The position numbers were made by a program, and so were the translations under genes. Below the pieces are notes generated by a model. That model ran no database searches, had not been told where the DNA came from, and worked only from the letters and a program-made list of their open reading frames with translations. This document shows positions 52,644-62,937 of a stretch of DNA of 64,000 nt, one piece after another (the stretch's first letter is position 1; the number at the start of each line of letters is the position of its first letter). Source of the stretch: JASLEW01 sp035544875 (GTDB lineage Bacteria > Acidobacteriota > Thermoanaerobaculia > Multivoradales > UBA5704); assembly GCA_035544875.1 (NCBI GenBank), contig DASZZP010000011.1, forward strand, positions 59,908 to 123,907, in the 5' to 3' direction.

Positions 52644-54038
52644 TCAGTGCCTGCGGAGCGGCGCGAGGAACTGCGGGTCACTCCAGTCAAAGACACGCCC
52701 GGGCGCGCGATCGACGTCTACCGGAGTTTTGTTCCAACGCTCGGCGGCGGGCGAGAGCGCGCCCGGGGCATTGAGCAGCACGCTCGCCGCCAGTAGCGTG
52801 GCGCCGGCCCACCGCAGGACCCGGAGCCGATGTCCGACGGGGCCGGCGGGCGCCCGCCGCAACGCCTCGAGCGTCGCGCGCACTCCAAGGATGGCGAGCA
52901 GGGCGAACCAGGGGACGAGGGCGAGACCAAAGCGCGGGCCGTAGGAGTGCCCTGCCCACCACTGCCAGTAGCCCGAGACCAGGATCAGGTGGAGCGCCAC
53001 GACGGCCACCGCGAGGCCGGCCAGCCGCCGGTGCACCAGGGTCCGGCGGTAGCGCAGGAGCAGCCAGCCTACGAAAAGCAGGGTCGGCACGAAAACGAGG
53101 AGCCCGCGGGATGGACTCCAGAGGTTCGCCGCAAGAGCGGTTCGGAAGCTGCCGAAGGCGAGCCGATCGGCCCGAAAGTAGGAGGGCAGCCAGGTGCCGA
53201 AGTGGTGGCGCGAGTAGGTGACGAAAAGAGCGAGCCAGACCATGCCGGTGAGCGCAAAAGCGGGAAGGAGCCGGCGCCGCCAGGCAAGGAGGTAGACGCC
53301 GACCGCGAGGATCGCGAGGCTCTGGGTTGGACGGGTGAAATAGGCCCAGCAGAGGAGAGTGGAAAGCAGTACGGCGCTCACCCTCCTCGCCTCGCCCGCG
53401 TCGCGATCCAGCCGCAGCAGAAGTACGATCACCCAAGCGAGCAGGAAGTCGCCCCAGGTATCCGACCATAGGGTCAGGGCGGCGGTGCTCCAGATCGGGC
53501 TGCCGAGCGCGACCCCGGCGACCACCGCCAGGCTCCAACCCGGAGTTAGCAGCGGCCAGGCCATTGCCAGCACCAGCACTGCCAGCGCCGCCATCAAGGC
53601 AGCGGCGAGCAGTGCTTGCATTCGCTCCTCTGCAGGCTGGTCGTAGCGGCCCACAGGGTTGATCGCGGAGAGCCCGAAGAGGTTCAGCACGGCGACTGCG
53701 GGGAGAGAGAGCAACGAGCTGCCGGGAGGAAAGTAGTAGAAGAGATGGCCGGAGACGCTCTCCAGGCGCATGGCGCCGTCGGAGGCGGGCGGCACGAAGG
53801 CGCGGTCGAGCTCGAAGGTGTGTTGGTAGAGCAGCGCCTGGCTGAGCACTAGGGCATAGCGTGAGTCTTTGGCTTCGTGGTTCGCCGCGGCGAAGTAGCA
53901 GGCGAATAGGGCAATGAACACCAGCGACCCCACGGCGCCCGCGCCACGGCGCCACGGTGGCGCGCTCCGCTCCATCCGCCCACGACGGGGCCGCCGAGGG
54001 CCGGCGGGTGAGCTCCGGCGTTGGGCCTGCTTCGCCAA
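52644..54038 (-). CDS. Polytopic membrane protein, GT-C glycosyltransferase-like
   Basis: This 464-residue protein has about 10 TM helices from residue 35 on. It resembles GT-C type membrane transferases: an early loop with NHEAKDSRYALVLSQALLY (Asp/Arg-rich, after TM1), then GHLFYYFPPGSSLLSLPAVAV, WAYFTRPTQSL and a late GYWQWWAGHSYGPRFGLALV. The last motif is common in predicted mannosyltransferase-like proteins. The N-terminus is Arg-rich; an ATG 21 codons later is a possible start. It is flanked by a 126-bp direct repeat on both sides (copies about 20 bp after its stop and about 1 kb before its start). Confidence 0.78.
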   Translation of the reverse strand: MAKQAQRRSSPAGPRRPRRGRMERSAPPWRRGAGAVGSLVFIALFACYFAAANHEAKDSRYALVLSQALLYQHTFELDRAFVPPASDGAMRLESVSGHLFYYFPPGSSLLSLPAVAVLNLFGLSAINPVGRYDQPAEERMQALLAAALMAALAVLVLAMAWPLLTPGWSLAVVAGVALGSPIWSTAALTLWSDTWGDFLLAWVIVLLLRLDRDAGEARRVSAVLLSTLLCWAYFTRPTQSLAILAVGVYLLAWRRRLLPAFALTGMVWLALFVTYSRHHFGTWLPSYFRADRLAFGSFRTALAANLWSPSRGLLVFVPTLLFVGWLLLRYRRTLVHRRLAGLAVAVVALHLILVSGYWQWWAGHSYGPRFGLALVPWFALLAILGVRATLEALRRAPAGPVGHRLRVLRWAGATLLAASVLLNAPGALSPAAERWNKTPVDVDRAPGRVFDWSDPQFLAPLRRH

Positions 54039-55079
54039 GCAGGGTTACTCCCCGGTCACGCGCGGCGGCGACCCGCAGCTCGGGCCAGTCATGGACCGGG
54101 CTGCGAAGACCTGGGCGCTCGCGGCCGCCGTCTTGAAATTGGACCTCGGCGTCATTCTGATGCTCCAAGCATATCAACCGCCGGTCATAGATTCTATCAA
54201 TGAAGTGTCAGTGAGTTCGCGCAACGGTTCAGCGAGCGAAAGCCCATCCTCGTCCAGCGCCTACGACAAATCGGCCATCCGGTAGCGCACGCATGAAGAG
54301 CGCGCTCTACGACCTCGGCCAGAGGAGAACCGGAAGCCGGAGCACGGCCGGTCCCGCGCCTTGGCCCGCTTCGCGGCCAGCAGCGGGTAGCGCGCAGCGT
54401 CCCGCTCTCTTCTCCGCCAAGAACTCCGCGCGCGCCACGGCGCCCATCGGCAGTCGGCGGAGCTGACGAGCGGGCATGAGACGCCACACCGAGGTCGTTG
54501 CTCAACAGCCGCTCCCGCACTCTCCACTCCACCCATGATGTCAGTGCCCATCGCGAAGTGAGTACCCATCTCGATGGGCGGCGCGCCGGTGCCCATCGTT
54601 GCGTCGTGGGCGCCTGTGAGGGGTTCCGCACGTGGCGCGAGCGGAGACGCCGATGCTCGGGCTCTTAAAATAGGCGAAGGAGGAATCGGCGACGAGATGA
54701 GAAGAGTTATAGCTAATATTGGCAAGTCGGGCAGTCAACCGAATACCAACGGACGAGCGTCTCTCAGCGGATTCCTCCCGAAGGAAGCTGTTCCCGTTCG
54801 TGGGCGGACAGACGCTGGCGCGGTTCGATCTCGGCGAAGAGCTGCTTCGGGCGGGCTCCGGCCGCCCATCTCCTCGAAACCCTTGAAGACCTCGCGCAAG
54901 ATCTCGTCCACTCGGTCCAGCGAAATCCTGTTCTCGTTGCTCAATGGCGTGGCTACGGTTATCTGAGATCAAGGGTGACCTGTGACGCTCGGCAAGTCCG
55001 GGAGCTGAGTGCTCTGCAGCGGATCCGCCTGGTCGCCGGTGCCATCCATGGCCCAACGGAACGAAGAACCCAGACGATC

Positions 55080-55205
55080 GTATTGATGCTAGTTGATCGT
55101 CTCTCGTTCCAGAAGTCGCTACAGACCTGGGAAGCCTGCTCTCAGACAGCTGAAGGAGGGCTTGACCACTCGACTGGGTAGGGCACAGCGCCCGCCACCT
55201 TACGG
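55080..55205 (+). repeat. 126-bp direct repeat DR1, copy 2
   Basis: Second copy of the repeat at 52499-52624, 2581 bp away in the same orientation. It is directly followed by the left DR2 block. Confidence 0.85.
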
Positions 55206-55212
55206 CGCTATG

Positions 55213-55415
55213 AGCGAGCCAGGACAGGACCCACCTGTACCCTCGTTGGCACGGATCTTTATTTTGTGTCTTTCTTGTGCCAAAGCGACTGTCGGCCTCG
55301 GTCCATCGCCATAAGTCATTTAGAATCAATAGTATCCCCAACGGGAGCCAGTTCGAACCGGCTCGAAGAATGGCTCCGCCGGCTAAACCTTCTAAAGACA
55401 GAGCTTTGCGCCGCC
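55213..55415 (+). repeat. Direct repeat DR2, left copy
   Basis: Two blocks, GCGAGCCAGGACAGGACCCA with following GTACCCTCG and TTATTTTGT (55213-55267), and ATCCCCAACGG...GAACCGGCTCGAA to AGAGCTTTGCGCCGCCTGA (about 55331-55415), recur in the same order and orientation at 63463-63757. The two copies flank the hybrid kinase segment. Confidence 0.75.
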
Positions 55416-55902
55416 TGACCGGCAGTAACTGTTGTGTTCCAGCCACACCTCGAGACATCGACTCCCTTGGCTTCCGAGGGCCCCGCCCGTGACTCAGCAT
55501 CGACTCAGCAAGCGGCGCGATTCCGCCGCCCCGGAGAGAGGAGGAGCCGCCCGGCACGGTGCGAGCTGCGGCGTCGCGGAGTGGCGAACCCGCCGCGCGA
55601 CCCTGCCGGCCTCCGGCGCGAGTGGGAAGCGCCGCCACTCGCGCCAGCCACGCGCCTGGGCCCCTACGTCCGGGAGCGCGGGAGGAGCCTCCGAAGAGGC
55701 GGAGCCCGACGCAGACGCTCGTTGCTTGGCCTGCCAACGCCGAGTGCCCGCCGTTGGGTCCCAGATGTCGTGGATCGTCCTACACAGACGTCAGCAATTG
55801 TCCGATAACGCGCCCGCCCCGGGGCCGGTAGTGTTGCAGGCTGCAAAGGTTTGAAAGGATGCCTGCCCCACCGCGCCATCGCTCTCGCCGGCCGGGGATT
55901 CC

Positions 55903-58900
55903 GTGACCCTTTCCGCCGACCGGCAGGAGACCGGTCCGGGTGACAGCATGCTTGGTCGCCTGTCGGAACCGGATCGCGATCAATCGACAGGAAGCTCGAC
56001 CTCGGTGGGTGTCCTTTCAGCTGCCGGTGCGCCGCCGTCGGGCGCAACCGTCCTTGGGGGTCGATTCCGGATTCTCGAGGTGGTCAAGCGGCGGCCTGGA
56101 ATGGAGACGCTGCTGGCCGAGGACCTCTTGGGCGACGGCCGCCAAGCCATCCTCAAGGTCAGCGCTCTCGCCAGCGCGGGCGTCACCGAGCAACGTCGGG
56201 TCCTGCACGAAGCAGAGGTACTGCGGACTCTTCACAGCGCATCGATTGCCCCTCTGCTGGCCGCGGGTCGCGAGGGCGATCTCTTCTACGTGGCGTTGCC
56301 CTTGGTGCCCGGCGTCACCCTGGCCAGCCGCCTTTCGCAGAGTCCATTGTCCGTCGAGGAAACGCTCGCAGTGGGCCGCAGCCTCCTAGAAGCGCTCGAG
56401 GAGGCCCACGAGCACGGAGTGCTGCACCGAGACGTGAAGCCGGCCAACGTCATCGTTAGTGCGGCGGGACCTGTCGAACGTGCGACGCTCATCGACTTCG
56501 GGCTTGCCGCGAGCGGCCTGCTAGACGCCTCGATCCGAACGCAGCGCGCCGGGACTGCCCGCTATATGTCGCCGGAGCAGGCGGGATCCCTGGATTGCGA
56601 GGCCGACGAGCGCGCGGATCTCTACTCGGTCGGTATCCTCCTCTTCGAGTGCCTCGCCGGGAGGCCCCCGTTTACGGCAAACACCGTTGGCGAGGTGCTG
56701 CGGCAGCATCTGACGTCCCAGCCTCCGCTCCTGAGGAACCTGCTACCGCACCTCCCTCGGGTGGTTGACGAGGTCATCCAGCGCCTCCTACGCAAGGACC
56801 CCCGGGACCGGTACCAGTCGGCTGCGGGCGTGGCGGCGGACCTCGCCGAGATCGCACGCGCATTGCAGCGAGGGATCGCGGCGCCGACCATCGTCCTGGG
56901 CGCCCAAGACCTCCGTCGCACGCTCACCGAACCGGCCTTCGTCGGTAGGGAGCCGGAGCTCGCCACGCTGGCGATCGAGCTCGAGCGAGCGCAGCGGGGC
57001 TGCGGCGGGCTCGTGCTGCTGGAGTCGAAATCCGGGGGCGGCAAGACGCGGATGCTCGAGGAGTTCGCCCACCGCAGCGCGCAGGCGGGCGCCTGGGTGC
57101 TGCGCGGACAGGGTCAAGATCAGGTCGCCCAGCGACCCTTCCAGATCGTGGCCGGGGTGGCTGCCGACATCCTCTCCGCGGCGCGTTGGGAAAAGGGGCT
57201 CGCCGAGTGGCTGTGCCAGAGCTTGGGCGAGCGGCGTGACGCGGCCTGCAATGCCCTTCCCGAGCTCGCCGAGGCCCTGGGCCCTGCCGCGGCAAAAAGC
57301 CTTGGCCCTGAGAGCTTCGGCGAGACGCGCAGCCTCGAGGCCCTGACGGCGCTCCTGGAGGCCCTTGGTCAGTGGGAGAGGCCAGCCGTCGTGCTGCTCG
57401 ACGACGGCCAGTGGAGCGACGACTTGACCCTCAAGCTGCTCGAGGGCTGGCAACGTCGCCTCGACCCGGAAGCGGCCTGCTGCCACCTGCTCGTCGTGAT
57501 TGCCTTCCGCTCCGAGGAGGTAGCCCCTGAGCACTCCTTGCGTAGGCTGCAGCCGCTGGCCCATCTCGCGCTCCCCCCCCTCAGCCGTCACGAGCTGCTT
57601 AACCTGGTGGTCTCCATGGCGGGTCTGGTTCCGGACGAGGCGTTCGAGGCGGTGGCCCGGCTTTCTGGTGGCAGCCCATTCATGGCTTCGGCGGTCCTCC
57701 GAGGGTTGGTGGAGTCTGGTGCCCTGGTCTGGGAGCCCTCGGGATGGCGCGTGGAGGCAGCGTTGCTGGCCGAGCTGCAGGCTTCACGTCGCGCGGCGGT
57801 CTTCCTGTCCCAGCGGATCCGACGTCTGCCCCCCGCGGCACTGCGCCTCCTCACGGTGGGTGCGGTTCTGGGCAAGGAGTTCGATCTGGATCTCGCCGCC
57901 GCCTTGGCGGGCCAGGCTCCCGAGGAGGCGGTTGCGGCGCTAGCCGAGGCGCGGCAGCGACACATCGTGTGGACCAGAGCGCGTGAGCAACGCCCCGTCT
58001 TCGTGCACGACAAGCTGCGCGAGACTTTGCTCGGGCTGCTGTCGCCGGAGGCCCGCAGAGAGCTGCACCACCTCGCCGCCGTGAGCCTCGAGGATCACAA
58101 CCCTGGCGCCATCTTCGAACTGGCCTACCACTTCGATGCGGCCGGCGAGCCCGAAAGAGCTCTGCCCTACGCCCTGGCCGCGGCCGAGGAGGCCCGGTGC
58201 CGTCACGCGTTGGAGATCGCGGAGCGCCAGTACCGCATCGCCGAACGGGGCGGCGGGTCGGCAGGCGGACCGGCCCGGCTGCGCGTGGCAGAAGGGCTGG
58301 GCGACGTCCTCATGCTACGCGGCCGCTACGCCGAGGCGGCGCAGCAGTTCGAGCAGGCGCGCTCCCTGACGGAAGCACCGCGAGACCGCGCACAGCTCGA
58401 CGGCAAGCTGGGCGAGCTCGCCTTCAAGCGCGGTGACGTTCAGGCGGCGAGCCGCAGCGTGGAGGGAGCACTCCGGCTCTTGCGCCGGCATGTGCCACAG
58501 ACCCGTTTGGCCGTGCTTGTCTCGTGTCTCTGGGAAGTTGTGACGCAAGCCCTCCATACCGCGCTACCGCGGGCCTTCTTGGCCCGCAGATCGCTGGCAG
58601 GGGCGGAGGACGAGCTGCTCGCTATCCGGCTCTACAGCCGCCTGGCTTACGTATATTGGTTCGGGCGCGGGAGGATCCCGTGTCTCTGGGCTCACCTGCG
58701 AGAGATGAACCTCGCCGAGCGCTTTCCCCCAACGTTAGAGCTGGCGCAAGCCTACTCGGAGCACGCACCCGTGCTCACCATGGTGCCGCACTTCAAGCGG
58801 GGCATCGCTTTCGTGGAGAAGTCACTTGCCATCCGTCGGGCCTTAGGCGACCTCTGGGGTCAGGGGCAATCCCTGCATTTCTACGGAGTCGTGCTCTACG

Positions 58901-61869
58901 CCGCGTCCCGGTTCTGCGAGTGCGCGGAGAAATGCCGTGAGGCGGTGAGGATCCTGGAGCGGACCGGGGACCGTTGGGAGGTCAACACGGCCAGCTGGCA
59001 CATCGCATTCTGCCAATATCGGCTGGGCGACCTGGAGGGCGCGGTCGACGCGGCTCGCCGCAGCCACCAGTCAGGCCTCGAGATTGGCGATCACCAGGCC
59101 TCGGGCATCAGCCTGGGGGCGTGGGCCAAGGCTTCTGCAGGCAAGGCCCCGCCGGAGCTGCTGCGGGCCGAGCTGGAGCGGGCGAGTGGGGATGCGCACA
59201 CCGAGGTTGAGGTGCTGCAGGCAGAAGCCCTGCGCCTGCTTGGCGACCGCCCGCAGCAGGCGGTGGAGGTTCTCGAAAAGGCCCAGCGCCTGGTACGAGC
59301 GGCGGGACTTCGGCAGGAATACGTCGCTCCGGTTCTGCCCTGGCTCGCCACAGCCTTGCGCCATGCGATCGAAGCGACGCCAGCCAGGGAGTACGGTAGG
59401 CGCCGCGCACTCCTGCGGCGTGCCCGCACGGTGGTGCACAGGGCGCTGCGCATGGCCCGCAGCTACCAGAACAACCTACCTCACGCGTTGCGCGAGACCG
59501 CCTGGCTCGAGGCGATGCGAGGGCGCCCGGAGCGGGCCCGCAAGCTCTTCGACCAGAGTCTGGCCGTCGCGGAGCGCCAGGGGGCGCGCCACGAGCGTGC
59601 CCAGAGCCTGCTCGCGCGGGCGCAGCTCGGTGTCTCTTTGGAGTGGCCAGGAGCCGCAGACGACGAGGCGGCGGCGCGGACGGCCCTGCAGGGGCTTGCC
59701 GCCGGGGAGGAGCCTGGAGACGGCCGTCCTGGTGCCCGTCGCGCTGAGGAGGCAACGCTTTCTCTCGCCGATCGCTTCGATGCCCTGCTCGAGGCGGGCA
59801 GGCGCATCACTACGGCTCTCTCGCAGGAAGTGATCTTCGGCTCAGTGCGCGAAGCCGCCTTGACCCTGCTGCGGGGAGAGCGGTGCGTGGTGGTCAAGGT
59901 GACGAAGGAAGGCGGGAGTCCTCGGAGGACCACCGGCGATGGCGGGTCGGAGTCCGATGAGCCAATCAGCCACTCGCTGGTCCAGCGTGCCTTGGAGCTT
60001 GGACGCCCCGTCACCTACACAGAGGAACTCGCTCTGGACGCCGGCGATACCCTGGTCCTCCTCGGGGTCCGCTCGGCGCTCTGCGCGCCGATCGCGGTCC
60101 GGGGCCAAGGCGTCGCATGCTTCGAGGTCACTCACGGGCAGGTGGAAGGGCTGTTCGGAGCGGAAGAGGAACGGATCGCGCAGTTCATTGCCGCGCTCGC
60201 CGGTGCCGCCCTGGAAAACGCCGAAAGCCTTGCGGCCCTCGCGGCCGGCAGAGAGGCGGTGCGGCTTCTCGAGTCGGACCTGGCGATGCGCAACGCCGCC
60301 GCGCTGGCCCGTCTCCGCGAAGAGCACCTTCACTTGGCGCAGGCCCTGCGGGTGTCAGAGGAGCGCTACCGGTCGCTGTTCGAGGAGGCGCCCCACTCGA
60401 CATGGGTCGTGGACGCCGAAACGCTGCGCTTTCTCGAGGTCAACCGCAAGGCGATCAGCCACTACGGCTACACGCGGGAAGAGTTCCTGGCCATGACCCA
60501 GCTCGACATCCTGCCGCCCGAGGAGATCGCCGGCACTCTCGAAGGGATGCGCGCGGTGCTCGCGGGCGAGCCGCGCATCGGCCGGCGCCGCCACCGCACC
60601 AGGAGCGGCCAGGTGATCGAGGTCTCTGTCGCCAGCCGTCCTGTCGTCTTCTCCGGCCGCCCGGCGCTGCTTGCGGTCGTCGACGACGTGACCGAGAGGC
60701 ACCGGCTCGAGATCCAGCTCCGCCAGGCCCAGAAGATGGAAGCGGTCGGCCAGCTGGCGGGCGGCGTCGCGCACGACTTCAACAACCTCCTCACCGTCAT
60801 CCTCGGCTACTCGAGCTTGCTCGGCGCCAAGGTGGCAGATCGACCGGAGCTCCTGGCCATGGCCGAGGAAATCGGCAAGTCTGGCGAGAGGGGCGCAGTG
60901 CTGGCCCGCCAGCTCCTCGCATTCAGCCGCAACCAGGTCCTGCGGCCGAGGCTCGTCGACCTCAACGCGGTGGTGGCGGGCGTCACGCCCATGCTGGGCC
61001 GGCTGATCAGCGCGGACGTCGAGTTCGTGGCCAGTCTGCAGCCGGCTCTCGGCCAGGTGCTGGTGGACCCAAGTCAAATCGAGCTGGTGATCGTGAACCT
61101 GGCGATCAACGCGCGCGACGCGATGCCGGAGGGCGGCCACCTGGTCGTCGAGACGGCCGACGTGGAGCTCGACGCGGTCTATGCTGACGCGCACATCGGC
61201 GTCCGCCCGGGCTCCTACGTCCGGCTCTCGGTCAGCGACAGCGGGCACGGCATGGACGCCGAGACCCGCCCGCGCATCTTCGAGCCATTCTTCACCACCA
61301 AGGAGTCGGGCCACGGCACTGGACTGGGCCTTGCAATCGTCTATGGCATCGTCCATCAGAGCGGCGGACGCATCGAGGTCTACAGCGAGCCGGGCTGCGG
61401 CTCGAGCTTCAAGATCTACCTGCCCCGCGCCGCCAGCGGCGCAGAAAAGCTGGCAGCGGTCGCGCCCGCTGCAGCCGAGGCTCCGGTGGGCTCGGAGACG
61501 GTGCTGGTAGTCGAGGACGACCTCGCGGTGCGCAGCCTCGCTACGGCCCTGCTCAAGAACGGCGGCTACACCGTGCTCGCCGAGGAGACAGTAGAGGCGG
61601 CGATCTCCCTCGCCGAGCGCCATGCCGGCCCGATCCACCTTGTGCTCACCGACGTGGTGATGCCCGGGATGAGCGGCCCCGAGGTCGCGGAGCGCCTCGC
61701 AGAGCTGCGGCCGAAGGCACGCCTACTCTACATGTCCGGCTACCCCGGTGATCTGATCAGGCGCCGCAGTCTGCTGCCGGCGGGCACCGCGTTCCTCGAG
61801 AAGCCCTTCACCGAGCAGCGGCTGCTGCGCAAAGTACGGGAGGTTCTCGACGCCTCGGAGACGAGCTGA
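55903..61869 (+). CDS. Giant hybrid kinase: Ser/Thr kinase-AAA-TPR-GAF-PAS-HK-REC
   Basis: This 1988-residue protein (GTG start; ATG at 55948 also possible) joins eukaryote-like and two-component signalling. A Ser/Thr kinase domain (50-320) has Lys85, HRDVKPAN (Asp177) and DFG (198), though its glycine loop is degenerate. An AAA ATPase follows with Walker A SGGGKTR near 375-381 and Walker B VLLDDGQWSD near 497. Helical TPR-like repeats cover about 750-1270. Then come GAF (about 1290-1440), PAS (about 1485-1600), a HisKA with His1624 in GGVAHDFNNLL, a HATPase (about 1710-1843) and a receiver with Asp1917 in LTDVVMPG. It is probably cytoplasmic. The pattern matches PknK-type multi-sensor kinases of myxobacteria, cyanobacteria and related groups. 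Confidence 0.93.
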   Translation: MTLSADRQETGPGDSMLGRLSEPDRDQSTGSSTSVGVLSAAGAPPSGATVLGGRFRILEVVKRRPGMETLLAEDLLGDGRQAILKVSALASAGVTEQRRVLHEAEVLRTLHSASIAPLLAAGREGDLFYVALPLVPGVTLASRLSQSPLSVEETLAVGRSLLEALEEAHEHGVLHRDVKPANVIVSAAGPVERATLIDFGLAASGLLDASIRTQRAGTARYMSPEQAGSLDCEADERADLYSVGILLFECLAGRPPFTANTVGEVLRQHLTSQPPLLRNLLPHLPRVVDEVIQRLLRKDPRDRYQSAAGVAADLAEIARALQRGIAAPTIVLGAQDLRRTLTEPAFVGREPELATLAIELERAQRGCGGLVLLESKSGGGKTRMLEEFAHRSAQAGAWVLRGQGQDQVAQRPFQIVAGVAADILSAARWEKGLAEWLCQSLGERRDAACNALPELAEALGPAAAKSLGPESFGETRSLEALTALLEALGQWERPAVVLLDDGQWSDDLTLKLLEGWQRRLDPEAACCHLLVVIAFRSEEVAPEHSLRRLQPLAHLALPPLSRHELLNLVVSMAGLVPDEAFEAVARLSGGSPFMASAVLRGLVESGALVWEPSGWRVEAALLAELQASRRAAVFLSQRIRRLPPAALRLLTVGAVLGKEFDLDLAAALAGQAPEEAVAALAEARQRHIVWTRAREQRPVFVHDKLRETLLGLLSPEARRELHHLAAVSLEDHNPGAIFELAYHFDAAGEPERALPYALAAAEEARCRHALEIAERQYRIAERGGGSAGGPARLRVAEGLGDVLMLRGRYAEAAQQFEQARSLTEAPRDRAQLDGKLGELAFKRGDVQAASRSVEGALRLLRRHVPQTRLAVLVSCLWEVVTQALHTALPRAFLARRSLAGAEDELLAIRLYSRLAYVYWFGRGRIPCLWAHLREMNLAERFPPTLELAQAYSEHAPVLTMVPHFKRGIAFVEKSLAIRRALGDLWGQGQSLHFYGVVLYAASRFCECAEKCREAVRILERTGDRWEVNTASWHIAFCQYRLGDLEGAVDAARRSHQSGLEIGDHQASGISLGAWAKASAGKAPPELLRAELERASGDAHTEVEVLQAEALRLLGDRPQQAVEVLEKAQRLVRAAGLRQEYVAPVLPWLATALRHAIEATPAREYGRRRALLRRARTVVHRALRMARSYQNNLPHALRETAWLEAMRGRPERARKLFDQSLAVAERQGARHERAQSLLARAQLGVSLEWPGAADDEAAARTALQGLAAGEEPGDGRPGARRAEEATLSLADRFDALLEAGRRITTALSQEVIFGSVREAALTLLRGERCVVVKVTKEGGSPRRTTGDGGSESDEPISHSLVQRALELGRPVTYTEELALDAGDTLVLLGVRSALCAPIAVRGQGVACFEVTHGQVEGLFGAEEERIAQFIAALAGAALENAESLAALAAGREAVRLLESDLAMRNAAALARLREEHLHLAQALRVSEERYRSLFEEAPHSTWVVDAETLRFLEVNRKAISHYGYTREEFLAMTQLDILPPEEIAGTLEGMRAVLAGEPRIGRRRHRTRSGQVIEVSVASRPVVFSGRPALLAVVDDVTERHRLEIQLRQAQKMEAVGQLAGGVAHDFNNLLTVILGYSSLLGAKVADRPELLAMAEEIGKSGERGAVLARQLLAFSRNQVLRPRLVDLNAVVAGVTPMLGRLISADVEFVASLQPALGQVLVDPSQIELVIVNLAINARDAMPEGGHLVVETADVELDAVYADAHIGVRPGSYVRLSVSDSGHGMDAETRPRIFEPFFTTKESGHGTGLGLAIVYGIVHQSGGRIEVYSEPGCGSSFKIYLPRAASGAEKLAAVAPAAAEAPVGSETVLVVEDDLAVRSLATALLKNGGYTVLAEETVEAAISLAERHAGPIHLVLTDVVMPGMSGPEVAERLAELRPKARLLYMSGYPGDLIRRRSLLPAGTAFLEKPFTEQRLLRKVREVLDASETS

Positions 61870-62069
61870 GGGAAGCGGAGCCGGATCGTTCCGCTCGCGC
61901 GCCGCAGCGCGGGTCACGCCTCCCTGGTTCCGTTGGCTGGTTTCCCGGTGATACCGGTGGCGAAATGGATCTCCAGGTGCTATGCCGTCCAGATGGAGCG
62001 CCCTCCAGCGCCGGCGCCTTCCACGCTTCGAGACCATGTTCTCCCACCCGGCAATGGCGGCGCGCGTAG

Positions 62070-62894
62070 GTGGCGGACTTCACCGACCTCCAGGGCAACG
62101 TCCAGGAGATTGGTCGGTTTATGGCCGAGGAGCTCACTACCAGCCTGGTCTTGCAAAACCGGGCCTTCAAGACCATCGACAGAGCGAATCTGAGAAGCAT
62201 CCTCGACGAGCAAAAACTGACCATGACCGGACTCGTGAACCCCGAAAACGCTCGGAAACTCAAGATCTCGGGAGTCGATGGGCTCATCCGTGGAACGCTG
62301 ACTCCCTTCGGCGACGGCATCCGCATCACGGTCCAGATCATCGCGGTCGAAACCGCGCAGATCGTTGGCGCTGCTCGCGGTGTCGTACCGAAGACGAGCG
62401 CCATGGAAAACCTCGGTGGTGCCATCGAAGATCCAGTGGGCTCACCTTCTTCTGGGCCTCGTGTCCCCTCTCGCTTCTCGCCTTCGCCTCAAGCCAAGAA
62501 AGGGAAGTACGTCTTCCACGACGGAACTCTTCGTGTCACTTTACGATCTTTCCGCAAGAACTCCGAAAACAGGATCGCGGCTATATTTTTGGTCGAAAAT
62601 CTCAAAGATAAGGATCTCAACCTTGTTTGGCCGGCACCAGAGGTCGTCGACGACCAGGGCGAGCAATGGCGGAAGCTCGAGATTTCGGGAATTTCGTATT
62701 CGAATTGGTATCCGACGCGCGTTTCTCCCTCTGCGCCCCGAACGGTTCTTGTAGTCTTTAGGCTGGAAAATGGGACAAGCCGCGGCACCAAGTTCAATAT
62801 CCTCGGCCCCATAGAAGTTTACGATGACCACGGCAGGCAATCGTTTTCTTCTTCGCCTTCATTAAAGGACGTGCCAGTGGGATTCTCGCCGTAG
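62070..62894 (+). CDS. CsgG/FlgO-like domain protein, N-terminally truncated
   Basis: The frame begins GTG right after a stop. It opens in the middle of a CsgG/FlgO-type domain (ADFTDLQGNVQEIGRFMAEE, then TIDRANLRSILDEQKL and GVDGLIRGTLTPFGDG) and lacks the usual signal peptide and first strand. A one-base change near 62067 could restore a few upstream codons, but no signal peptide is visible there. A second beta-rich domain (about 145-274, VTLRSFRKNSENRIAAIFLV) ends the protein. The family sits in the envelope. The sequence is visibly less GC-rich than its surroundings. Either a decayed gene or one using an unusual start. Confidence 0.6.
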   Translation: MADFTDLQGNVQEIGRFMAEELTTSLVLQNRAFKTIDRANLRSILDEQKLTMTGLVNPENARKLKISGVDGLIRGTLTPFGDGIRITVQIIAVETAQIVGAARGVVPKTSAMENLGGAIEDPVGSPSSGPRVPSRFSPSPQAKKGKYVFHDGTLRVTLRSFRKNSENRIAAIFLVENLKDKDLNLVWPAPEVVDDQGEQWRKLEISGISYSNWYPTRVSPSAPRTVLVVFRLENGTSRGTKFNILGPIEVYDDHGRQSFSSSPSLKDVPVGFSP

Positions 62895-62937
62895 GGTACG
62901 CGCGTCGAGGCAATGACCTCGGCGGCCAGAGGCGCCC

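Larger units (their letters stand above)
54039..55902. other. 1.86-kb gene-poor region with repeats
   Basis: I see no supported gene here. A short minus-strand frame at 54735-54944 starts from TTG (NENRISLDRVDEILREVF) and looks protein-like only for about 25 residues, so it may be a gene fragment. The region holds DR1 copy 2 (55080-55205) and the left DR2 block (55213-55415). The remainder is GC-rich with overlapping frames and no recognisable motif. The promoter of the giant kinase gene should be near 55850. Confidence 0.6.
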
